In this document: piece by piece, positions 1 to 10,800 of the stretch
Layout of the letters: each line of letters opens with the position of its first letter
How positions within the stretch are numbered: the stretch's first letter is position 1
Origin: a bacterium
Lineage (GTDB): Bacteria > Elusimicrobiota > Elusimicrobia > UBA1565 > UBA9628
NCBI GenBank assembly: GCA_021822495.1
Contig: JAKAQO010000001.1
Coordinates: 62,001 to 126,000 of the forward strand
Reading direction: 5' to 3'
DNA: 64,000 bases
Made by a program: the position numbers and the translations under genes
Notes under the pieces: generated by a model
What the model saw: only the letters and a program-made list of their open reading frames with translations
Told to the model about the DNA's origin: nothing
The model's database searches: none

Positions 1-697
1 CGGCAGGAGCGGCAGCTTCTTTTTTCTTCTTGGGAGAAGCGGGAGAAGACGCGGGCGGCAAGGTTCCAGGTAGTGGAGCGGCGGCGGTACCCCCGGATAA
101 ACTTCGAACCGGCGCCACAATCACTTTCCGAATTCCTTCCGCAAAAACAATCATCCCGGTTTTTTGCTCATAATAAAGCCTAAAGGGACTCTGCTTCATC
201 TGCGGATCATAAGCCTTTCCCAGATTAGCTTTCTCTTCCTCCCACCCGGGGTTATACACCAATTTTCCCCTGACGTCCACGATTCCGTCTACAATCGGCA
301 AAGAAAAACGAATTCGGTAAAAACCGTTTGAATCGCTGACCCCGGGATCGAAAGAACTAACCGCCAAGGCTTTTTCCCCCGTATCGAATTGATCTTGATT
401 CTCTTGTCCTTCAGCGGAAGCCACCGCGCGAACGACCACGCCTTGAATGGGATTATCCGCATAATCGGTGACCACTCCCTGAATATAGCCGTCTAAAAAA
501 TCGCTTTTCTTCGGAAGAGAGAAAAAAACGTAATCACTGACGCCCGTCAATTTTTCCGTGATGGAAAGGTCCACCACTCGGCCTTCGGCAAAATCCAGAA
601 CGACAATCTTTCGAGGAGCCCCGCCGCAACCCCAAAGAGTTAAAAGCGCGGCCAGGAAAAGCAGTCCCGCTTGATGGCGCGTTTTTATTTTTTTCAT
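1..697 (-). CDS. Lipoprotein with carboxypeptidase-regulatory-like domain, C-terminus cut by window edge
   Basis: An open frame runs from an ATG at 697 off the left edge (232 codons visible). It begins with a charged n-region and a hydrophobic stretch ending LTLWGC at about residue 24. This fits a lipoprotein signal, although Trp at -2 is unusual in a lipobox. Residues about 60-150 (DGYIQGVVTDYADNPIQGV, then DSNGFYRIRFSLP) look like the beta-sandwich carboxypeptidase-regulatory-like fold common in secreted proteins. The visible end is Ala/Pro/Lys-rich and probably a linker. The ATG overlaps the TGA stop of the upstream gene (ATGA), so translation is probably coupled to the giant-protein operon. 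Function is unknown. Confidence 0.8.
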   Translation of the reverse strand, partial: MKKIKTRHQAGLLFLAALLTLWGCGGAPRKIVVLDFAEGRVVDLSITEKLTGVSDYVFFSLPKKSDFLDGYIQGVVTDYADNPIQGVVVRAVASAEGQENQDQFDTGEKALAVSSFDPGVSDSNGFYRIRFSLPIVDGIVDVRGKLVYNPGWEEEKANLGKAYDPQMKQSPFRLYYEQKTGMIVFAEGIRKVIVAPVRSLSGGTAAAPLPGTLPPASSPASPKKKKEAAAPA

Positions 698-1830
698 AGA
701 AAGGAACGCCTGAAAAGGATGGCCGCAACCAGAATCGGCAAGAGGCTAAGCGAAAGCCACCACCGAGCCAAATTATCGGAGTCAGACAGAGGCGGCAATT
801 TCGGAAAGGAAACCGCGTTTAATTGAGCCTTGGAAGCGTCTGACCTGGAAACAGAAGAGAACGGAACGAAGAAATTCCATTTCGGATTTAATCTCGGAGA
901 AATTTGATCGCGCAAACCTTGATAGACTCCCCGCATTTGATCAAACAATGAGAAATCTAAAATCCGCCTAGAGACGGTCATGACAATCAAAACCGGAAAT
1001 CGGCCGATCTCGGAAATGCCTGAAAGAAAACCGCCTCCCACGCCGTTTCCGGCTTCATAAACTTGGGATGGGGCCGTCCACGAACGCAGCAAACCTCTTT
1101 TATTTGAATCTTCAGGAGAAGGAATTTCTCCAACCGGAGAAGCAGCAGGGTCTCGTCCCAAAGAAACAGACGACGCATAGTTATGGACAGTCCCTAATTC
1201 TTCTGTTGTTAGCTCCTCGCTCGCCTGAGACGGGGAAGCTAAATTCAGTAAACCAGTGGAATTTGGGACTGTCCCTAACTCCCCGATAGACAAACGCTGT
1301 TTTGAAGGCGTTTTGGATTTTCCTTGCGATAAAAGCCGCCAAAGATCATCGCTGATTTGGCGCCCCTCTTCAACTGATTTCTTTGCGCCCTTTTCCCAAA
1401 CCCTCAGATTCTGGAGAGGTTTTTTAATATCGAGTTCCCGACGCCGAATGTGTTTCGAGAAAGGCAAATTTTGGTTCCGCGGGAAAAGAACGGAAGCCCC
1501 AGCCGCTGGAACAGGCTCGACGTTATTGGTCGCCGGGCGAGTCTCCGGAGACTTTGAGGGTAAATTGGGGCTCATAGTCATCTCTGAAAGAACTCCCAAG
1601 GGAATCATTTGAGGAAGACCGGTTTGAGGATAGGTCTGGGTCAAGGGCGCGCCAATCCCTGAAGGCAAACCCGCATTTTGAGGCAAGGCCTCGAAATTCG
1701 CGGATCCCGAAAAAGCCATCGGCATCACGCCATTAGAGCCTACGATATTGCGCGAAAAAGTTCCGGCGAGGAGATTTCCCCCAAAAAGACAAAGGGCCAG
1801 AACTATTAACGCCGATGTTTTAATCTTCAT
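694..1830 (-). CDS. Signal-peptide protein with C-terminal membrane anchor, unknown function
   Basis: This protein has 378 residues. Residues 1-22 form a signal peptide (MKIKTSALIVLALCLFGG, then LLAG). The last 25 residues are a hydrophobic helix followed by Arg-Arg (LLPILVAAILFRRSFL), so the mature protein is probably exported and anchored at its C-terminus. The middle is Pro/Ser-rich and low in complexity. It carries two peptides, ELGTVPNS and ELGTVHNY, encoded by copies of a palindromic repeat. No enzyme motif is recognised. The start lies 9 bases after the stop of the giant gene and the stop overlaps the next lipoprotein start, so it is an internal operon member. It is probably a surface or periplasmic partner of the giant protein; that is inference. 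Confidence 0.75.
   Translation of the reverse strand: MKIKTSALIVLALCLFGGNLLAGTFSRNIVGSNGVMPMAFSGSANFEALPQNAGLPSGIGAPLTQTYPQTGLPQMIPLGVLSEMTMSPNLPSKSPETRPATNNVEPVPAAGASVLFPRNQNLPFSKHIRRRELDIKKPLQNLRVWEKGAKKSVEEGRQISDDLWRLLSQGKSKTPSKQRLSIGELGTVPNSTGLLNLASPSQASEELTTEELGTVHNYASSVSLGRDPAASPVGEIPSPEDSNKRGLLRSWTAPSQVYEAGNGVGGGFLSGISEIGRFPVLIVMTVSRRILDFSLFDQMRGVYQGLRDQISPRLNPKWNFFVPFSSVSRSDASKAQLNAVSFPKLPPLSDSDNLARWWLSLSLLPILVAAILFRRSFL
1183..1200. repeat. Decayed copy of GGGACTGTCCC palindrome inside a gene
   Basis: The bases atggacagtccctaattc match the right arm of the palindrome seen at 15607. The left arm has lost one G (ATGGAC instead of AGGGAC). Read in frame on the minus strand it encodes ELGTVHN. 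Confidence 0.6.
1261..1282. repeat. GGGACTGTCCC palindrome inside a gene
   Basis: The core gggactgtccctaactcc is a near-perfect inverted repeat around a central base. It lies in frame and encodes ELGTVPNS on the minus strand. It sits about 60 bases from the decayed copy at 1183. Confidence 0.7.
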
Positions 1831-1839
1831 TCCTTAGAA

Positions 1840-4800
1840 TTATAGAACATTCTTCCCACGCTTTTTCTTCTTAAAAAGCGCGTTTAAAATTCCCGCCAGG
1901 CTTCCAAAGAAAAGCGTTATTTTAGCGGCATAGGAAAGAATTCTATCTTTAAGCGAAACCGCCGCATGAGGGATAAAGGAAACCGCGAGCGCAGGTTCTA
2001 GTTTTTGCAAGCGGCGAATGTAGCCTTTCCACCATGAAATCTGCCGCGCCAGGCTCTTTTCCCTTGCCCGGTCGGCTTTCAGGCGAGACTCAATTTCTTG
2101 TTGGGTCAAGACTCGAATCTCCCGCCCATAGACGTCTTCATGGAGCCGGTCCGCCGCGGCTTTAGCATTGGAATCTAACGTCGCATTTTCCTTTCTCATG
2201 CGCTCAATTTCGGCTTTTCTTTGGTTCAGGCTCGCCAAATCGCTTTTCTTTGCTGGAAGGTCTTTTTCAATTTGATCGACATATCCGCGAGCTTCCTTGT
2301 AATCGGATTGATACTCCCGCGCTCCCGCTTCTATGTGAACCGTTTTCTGGGCGCGGTTGACCCAAATATCCTCGGGCTTCCCTGAAAAGACAATCTCGCC
2401 CGAACCGGCGGCTTGAGGAGATAATCCCAGCTCTTTGTCGCTTAAAGCCTTGGCCAAGGATTGTTCCCCGACAGAGCCGTCCTTTTTAGATTCTTCGTAA
2501 GTCTTCTCCCGCCCCTGCATTTCGTTGACGACGACCTCAGACACTCCGCCGTTAAAATGAGCCAGGGTTCTTAAGCGCGCCGCGTTAATATCTTCCTGAT
2601 AATAGCGCAATAGCCGCGCCAAAAACTCCGCGCCAAAGTGAACATCCTTGTCTTTAAAGCGTCCGCTCAAAGACGCTTCGCTCTCTCCGGGCATGAGCGT
2701 CGTTTGTCCCACGCGCAAATCGGGCGGGAATTGGCTTAAGTCATAATAAGGAGTCACCGGGTCCGGAAGGAAATTAAGAACATCCAGGGCTCCCGCAACC
2801 TTACGGAAAAACCCATGATGATCAGTTTCTCCGCCTTCTGTTTTATACATCGCGACACGGCCAAGATAGTGCTGGAACCTGGGATCTCGCCCCGCCCATT
2901 CCGCCGGAAGTCCCACGATTTCGCGCGGAACCTCCATCATCAAACTCCCCCAACGCCAGGGCATCACGCCCCAATATTTTTTAAACGGCAAGTGGAAAGA
3001 AACGTTCTTGGCGCTCTGCTCCAAATATCTCTGATTCAAAAGGACGGGCAGTTCATCAATTCCCTCTTTCGATAAGCGGGTCTTAATCTCGGGGCGGATA
3101 CGCATTGCATAGTCCTCCGGGCTTTCATTCTGCTTACGCGGAATATCCTTTTTAACCGCATCAGAGACCTTGGCAATCTCCTCATGGATTTGGCTCTGAG
3201 TCTGGCCTTCCCGCCCTACCCAGACCTCATAATGGCTGACGCGCAAGGCGGGATTAAGCGTCTTGTTCTTCGCGTCAAATACGTTCTTTTTTCCCTCAAT
3301 CGTCCTTGATTTTAAGGTCCAGGATTTCGCGGCTTTTTCCATTTCAGAAGAATTGGTGTAGTATTCCTTCAAGCGTCCATCAGAATCCATCACCGCCGCA
3401 TAAATCGGGCCCCGCACATAGACAGCGGCGCTGCGCGGCGACAACCGGTCGTCCAGAACGGAACGGCCGTAGGTCGGGGAAGCCTGGGCATGGAGAACTG
3501 TTCCTTGTTTATCCAGCCCCAAAATCAAATCTCGACTGCGGTAAAGGCTCCAGGTCTTTGAATGTTGTTTGATTATGGACGCATCTTCAACCTGTTTCTT
3601 GGCGTCGGTAAACAACGCGGATTCAAGTTTTAAATTTTCGCGCGCGGCATTCAATTTCTTGGAAAGGACGCTTGCGCGTTTCTGGGCTTCTTTATAATCG
3701 TGATTAGCGGCCAATTCCTTTTTAATTTCTTTGTCCAACCGCTGGCCGTAATCCTGGTCTGACTCGTTATCTTTCCGGGGATTCTGCGCGCGAATGTCCG
3801 CTTTCACTTTTTCCAGAGTCTCGTTAGATATCCGAACTCCCTTTAACATCGCTTTCGCGGCTTCTTTTTCTTTTTTCTCGGCCGCCGCCTGAAGTTGTTG
3901 AGCCTTGACGAGTTTGAGTTGAGCGACCTTAAGGCCCGAATCCGCGTCAGAAAACGCTTTTCTCGCCGCGTTGAAATCATCCTGGCTTAAATAGATGTCT
4001 GAAACTTCTCCTTTCTCATTTCTCGCAAAACCGTATCCAGCCAATTTCAATTCCGCGTATCCGGTCCGGAGCTCCGCCTGCCTCCGATAATCAAAGAAAT
4101 CCGCCAAATCCGCGGCTCCTTTTTGGGAGAGATAAACCCGAGAAAAATCTCCCTTTAAGGAAGAAGCCTTCAGAGATTCTAGGGTCTCGAATTTATCCGA
4201 AGGCAAAACCGCTTTCCCATTATACACGTAGATTTCGTAATGGTCCGGAGACCGCGCCCAGGCCGCCAAGGCCGGAAGCCGGTAGTGCAAACGCCCCGTA
4301 TCCTTTGGATCATGAGTCTCGAAGAAAAGAACTTTTCCTTGGCTTAAAAGGCCTTGAGGGCCAAAAAGCTCTTGAACGGAATAACCCTTTTTGCCGCCGT
4401 CCTCGGCGAAATCATATCGGCTGAGGCGGTCCGCTAAATCAATCACGCGAGAATCTTCCTTAATGCCGTTTTGGGCTTCTGATTTCCGGCGTTCAAAAGC
4501 GTCCAGCCCTGGAACAAATTCAACCTTGGTATCTGATTTGAGGAAATAACGCCCTCCGCGTTCAATAATCTTATCGGCGCCTTGATATTGCGGATTAGAA
4601 CGCGTGGATAATTCCTCTTGAGTCAGCCAACCGTTTACCGCCCAAAGTCGTTGCCCATTCTTATCCACTTGAGTTTGAACATAAAGCGGATGAAGTTGCG
4701 CGCCGTTTTTGAGCCAGTCGGCCTTTTTATTTTCCAACTGCTCAATCTTAAGCGCGGCGGCATTGATGGACTCCTCCGAACGCCCTTCCCAGCGCTCCGC

Positions 4801-7800
4801 AAAAAGCCGTGATTTTTCAAGCATGATCAGGGCGTCCAAAGCGAGAATCCCCCGCCCAGCTTCCTTTGAATCAATTTGGCGGTTGAGGCTCTTTCTGGCG
4901 TCATAAAGAGCGTCCAGCGTGCGCATGAGTTCCACGTTTCCTTGAACCTCTTTGAGGTCCAAGGTCCGAATCAAATCCTCGTCAAAAACTTGCTGAGCCT
5001 TGAGATAATTGTCCAAAAGTTCGTCTCTTAGGATGAACTCGTCATTTTTCAAGGGCGAGGAGAAATAGGAATCAATCAGGGCGCCCTTGGCCAGAACTAA
5101 TTCCTGATGGTCCGCTTGAAGGGCTTTAAAGGCGGCTTCAGCCTTCGGAGAAACCGCAACCGCGTTCCAATAAGCGTCGCGAATATCCAAGGCGGCTTGG
5201 GAATATTCCGCCCGTTTCTCTTCGCTTGAGCTCAACTCCCGCTCCAAATCCTCGCGCAAAAACGTTAATTGGGGATCTTTCTTTAGAACTTCAGTTTTAA
5301 GCGCCTCAAGGCCGAACATCAAAAGATTTCTCTTTCCGCGCGCGTCATTTCTCGCCAAGAGGCGCAAGCGTTCTTGAGATGAAAAATCTTCCGCGGTCGC
5401 GTCCTTGGAATCTTGAATAGAAGTGCGGTAAAGGCGGGCAACCGAGTCAACGGAATCAATCATCTGCTGGGAAATTCCCAGGCTCTTAAGACGCTGATCT
5501 TGATCAAGGACAAAATTCGGGTCTTCCATGCGATCGGCCCAATAACTCAAAAGTCCCTTGTCGGAGGGCGGAGTAGGCAAACCCCTGTCTCCCAAAGCGC
5601 GCTGGTCCCCCAAACTAAAATTCTTAAGAGAAAGATTGGGCGCCGCTGAGTTTTCCTTCTGTCCCAAGGCCTTAAGTTCCGCGACCAGAGAAACGAAATT
5701 TGATTTTAAATCCGCCGACTGGCGAATCAGCCTTTCCCAGGCATGGACTAAATTTTTATTGGCCTCTAATAAATCTTGCTGGGCCTTAAGCGAGTCCTTG
5801 TTTTGATTAGCCGTCCATTCCTTTTGCTTTAAGTCATTGGCCGCCTCGGTCAACAGGCGGCTATCGGCCTGAACTTCCTTCATCCCGCCGGAAACGCGGG
5901 CCATTTGAGTATAGAGAACCAGTTCGAGTTTTTGAAACTGCCCCTGGGCCTTGAGCTGTTCGCGGATGGAATCAGACAGGATATTGGTCAAACCGCGCTC
6001 AATTTCCTGCGGGTCGGGGGCTTCTAAAAACCCGCCAAAAATGGGAGTTCCGCGGAAAATTCCAAACGCGGCAATAGGGGTAATTCCCTGATAGCTCATG
6101 TGTTGGGCCAATACATTAGCGCGAATTTGATTCATGAAAATATCTTTTTCGTTGTTGGGGCCAAAGGCGTCAAGCCCCAGCATTTGAGCGATGCGCGCTT
6201 TTTCCTCGGGAGAATTAATTTTTTTAACCAGACGGGGCAAATCGCCGGAAGAATCGGCGGCCGAAAATTCCGGAACAAGATTTGATAAAAGACGCAAGCG
6301 GTCCTCCGCCGTTTGCCCCACGGGTCTTGAAAGCCCCAAAAGCGCCCAAATCTCTTCCGTTTGAGCGATCGCTTTTTGATGAGCCGACTCAAACATTTTC
6401 TCCCAATCATCTCCGACTTTTTTCCCTGAATACGACTTAATCCAGTTAATAAAGCGAATATTTTCGGTGAAACTGGCCAATTCCGAATCGGCCAAAGCCG
6501 CCGCGCGCTCGCGGGCAATTTTATCCAGACGCTCGGCCTTGTCCTGGGATAATTGGGCCAGGGCGATTAAATCCGGAGCCGGAGTGTCTTTACTCTTAAG
6601 GCGCAACTCAATCCACGGCTCTAAAAAGCCGCGGTTAATCGGCGTCTCATCCAGAGTCTGCCGCGCGTAAAAATAGCGCATGAACATTTCCGCCGGAGCC
6701 TTGTCCAAGCCGGGCGCGGGAATCGGGGGCAAGGAATCCAAACGGGGAGTGCGGGTCACTTTTTCTTCGCCCTCAATCAAGCGGCGTCTGAGCTCCGCAA
6801 AACTCGCGGGAAGCGCGGCATGAGAGGGATTTGAGGAATCGCTTCCCAGGCTCATCAAAGAAGCTTCGATGACGGCTTTCTGTCCTTTAAGTTCTTCCAC
6901 CTTGGCGAGGCTAAGCGGGTCTCCCTTGGCCGACAAGCTTTGAATCTCGGAATCAATGATTTGAAGCCGGACTTGGCTGCGCGCGCGAAGAGTCGACAAA
7001 TGAGAGTCAAAGGAACCTTGCTGCCTTTCTTCCGTCAAAAGCCTCAGACGCGCGGCCATCACCTTATCGGCGCGGCCCGAATCTTCTTCCGATAAGGCGC
7101 TAATCAAACGTCCGATTGTTCGAGCCGTCAGTGAAATGGGGTCCGCCGAAACGTCCTGCACCTTCAAGTTCCTATCCACCATCTTTTGATACGCCTTGGC
7201 CACTTGAACGCGGGCCGCGAAAATGGTCTTTTGTGCCTCAACCAGATTCTGGCCTTTGAGCGTTTCCTGGAGCTGTTGATAAGCCTTCTCCGGAGAAATG
7301 TCAATGGACAAAGGAGAATCCGGCGGGCGGCCCATCAAGACATTGAGCGCCGAGTGGGCCTCATCATTAGTTAAAACCATTTGCGCTCGCCACAATTTCG
7401 CGCTGAAAATTTCTTTTTGTACTTTGTCAGCCCGCGCGCGATCATGAGAAGCCTGAGCTTGAGAGAATTGCCGCTCAAGATCGGGCAGAACTTTTTCATC
7501 CATTTGGGCGATAATGGACTGCGCGGCCTTGGCCTGAACGATATCCTGATACATTTGAAGGGCCGTCTCGACTTGAAGCTTTGATTCCAAGGCTCCGTAA
7601 TAAGCCGATTGCCCTCTATCGGCCTTGACTTGCAATTCTTTCAGTTCCTGCGGTTGGAAGCGCGCGCCGGGAATCGGCAGGATTGGAAATCCGGTAAAGC
7701 CAAAAGAAGGCAAAAACCCGGTGCCCGTGGCAGTGAGATCCGCTCCAATCATCAGGTTAATCCAGAATTTTTGGGTGACATGGTTGTCGGCTTTCGCCAA

Positions 7801-10800
7801 AGCCTGGAACTCCTCCTGATGAAGGGCCAAGGCCTCCAGGGATGAATTCTGAAACGCGGTTTGAAGGGCGCCTCCCAAATCCGAAACGCTAATGGGCGGC
7901 GCCGCTGAAGTTTTTTTACCGGCCACCACCTTATCCATTTCCGCCCAAGCCCCGGCCGTTGCGGCGCGAGATTGGGAATTGACCGTCGCCTGAGAGCTCA
8001 GATTCCACAGATTAACCGCCTGCCGAAGCTCATCTCCTGAAATCAGGCCGTTCCGATAAGCCTTTAGGGCAAATTCCAGTTCATGGCTAGTCTGGGAAAG
8101 ACCCGCCGTCATCTCTTGGGAGGTTTGCCCCCAAACCTCGGCTTCACGACGCTCATTATTGGCTAAAAGGCGGTATTGGGAATGAATATCTTCCATCTCT
8201 TTAAGATCCGCCGCCTTTTTAAACAAGTAGCTCTTCTTTTTATCTTTAGACGAGGGATCATAGAAAGGCAGGCGCAAGGTTCCGCCGACGCCAAAAATTT
8301 GCCCCGCCATCAAGTCTTGAATTTGAGTTCCGATGCCGAAAGTAAACTGATCCACAAAAGGAATCCAATCCATGATGTTAAAACGGTCTTCTCCAATTCG
8401 ATCTTCCAGAGAAGTCTTATCCAAGGATGCGAGAATTTTCTTTAAGCGGTCGGGGGCGGCCAATAGAGAATGAATCTCTTTAACTAAATTTTGAACGTCC
8501 GCGAGATTAAGATTATCAAACGGCGTTGAAGAATCAGGATTTTTTCCGGCCATGATGTTGTAGCGAACCCTGGCTTCGCTTAACTTCTCAAGGGCTTCCT
8601 GTAAACGCGCGTCGGCCTTTTCCTTTTCAACAACGGAAGAAGCGTTGCTGACCAAAAACCCCGCGCGCTCAGCCGCCAGCCGAGCCTTGACGATTTGAAG
8701 GGCGTTGTCCTCCCAATCCTTCGTCAACTCAACCAGGCGAGATTGAAGCAAAAGACCGTTTTTGTAAAGAGAGACCACCTTGCTGTCTAAAAGTTCTTTT
8801 TGCGTTTTCGTCAGCGTCATCATGGTTTCGGTGCCGCTCATAAAACCGCCGGTGGCGGCCAGTTCCGCCGGATCGTTTGAAACCGGGCCCGAAACAAAGC
8901 CGGCGTCTCCCACGACCTTGACGTTGTCTAAAATCGCGCCCGCCGATCTTAAGTCCTTGATATCATGATCCAAGGTTCCGATTTTCTGCTCAATGAGCCT
9001 TCTGCCAACGTCTTTCGCGAAAACTGTTTGAAGTTCCTTGAGTTCTTTTTGGCCTTTCTGAGGCTTAAGAAAACCCGTCATTTGCTTTTGATAGTCTTTA
9101 AGCGCTTTCCCCCCGTTTAAATCCTCCGCGGCGCTATGGGTTACGTCATCCCAGAGTTGAGAAAGACTCGCCGAGGTGTTGAACATCAAGGACAGGCGGT
9201 TATTGTAGCCGACAAACGGAGAACCGTATCCAATATCTACCTGTGAATGTTCATTCAGTTTCTTGCCAATCTGCGCGTAATAAGCGTCGGCGGGCCCCAA
9301 CATCTGGCCTTCAGCGCTGAAAACAATTCCATTTTTTGGAAGTTCCACCGACAGCTGATCAATCGCGATATTATATTGTTGTCCCAATTCCCCGGTCGCG
9401 GTGTTGGTGATATTAACCAAGGGCTTTCCGGAATCATCATGAATGGTAAAGCCTTTAAGAATCGTCGTTCCCAATGTTTGCTGGGTAATATCGTAAGTGC
9501 CGGCATAATTGGCGTAATAAAGGTCGACGGTAAACGGATTATTGTCGTCTTTAGAGACGACTCCCGCCTGTTTGAGAAGAGCCGCTACGTTAATTTTAGG
9601 CCCAAGCTGGGTTTCGTAAAAATTCGCGCTTGCCCCATGCGCGGCGATATCGAAGGTTTGGTTGAGGCTTGGATCAAGCCCCGTGAAGTCGAGATTAGCG
9701 GTCTCAAAAAATTGCCGTGGATCTTTGGCGAACAACGCCTGCTGATCGGCGTCCAAACTCATGATCGGAGTCAGTTGAATCGAGGTTTTGGCGTTAGCCC
9801 CGTAATAATAAGGTTGATTGGCTGAATTTTGCGCCGCCGCGTCCCCAAAGCCCGACAAACCTACGTAGAGTTTTCCATTCATTAAAAGCACTGCATAATC
9901 GTCAAAGAGGAGAAGACGCGACTCATTAGCCTGGGACGCAAACGACATATTGGGAGGAACGTCTAAAATATCGTGATGAATAATCGCCTCGAAATAGTTG
10001 ACGTCGTTTTTGCGCAAGGTTTCCACTTGAACGCCGACGCCCTTGTCTCCCCAAGGCGCATTTGAGGCCCCGCCGGTTTCCGGCGGAGAATAGGTGTCAT
10101 AAGCCATGACGCTGAGGTTGCTTCCCAGCGCATGAGCGACATTGCCCAAGGTCACATAGTTGGTCGAGCTCAGCCCGTAAGGAACGCCAAAACCGGTTTG
10201 ATAGACCAAATAGAAGCCGTCTTCCGAATCCCCCAGATTCATAACCTGCGCGCCAGGAACCAACTGAGAGATATTTTGAGGATTGGCGAGAATGCTTTGC
10301 CCCAAGGAACCGATATCAGCCGAGGAAGCGTTTTGTCCGCCTGTAAAGTTTGAAAGAATATTGTGGACAAAATCAGGGAAACTCGATTTTTTAATCACCA
10401 AAGCGGAAGCCCCAGAAGAAGAATTAAGCCCCATTCCCCAGCCGGAATCGCTTAGGTCAAGGGAAGCGACATCTTTCTTAATCTGATTGGGCAAGCGGTC
10501 CCATCCATCGTCTTTTAAGTTTTTGATCAAATCAGTCAACTGATCCTGTTTATCCTGAACCAAATCCATATCCGCTTTAAGGATTCTATCGGTCCGAGAG
10601 AGCTGCTCTTTCAATTTAGTCCATTTGTGATTGGATTCAAGAACCTTGCGGGTGTCATCCTGGATCTGGGAAATCGCGTCTGAAGTTCTTCGTAATGCAC
10701 TGTCATAAGGACTATTGAGTTGCCCCATCCATGATAAGAGTTCGGCTTTCGTGCTGTTGAGGCTGTTCATGGTATTTTGAAGCGCTGTCATCATCGAGTT

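Noticed and set aside
1830..1840. Possible single gene split by a frameshift between the giant protein and the 378-residue protein
   Set aside because: The downstream protein has its own signal peptide and the giant ends in a natural basic tail.
9247..9825. 192-residue antisense frame in the beta-rich part of the giant gene
   Set aside because: No ribosome site or recognisable motif; GC-rich genes commonly give such antisense frames.
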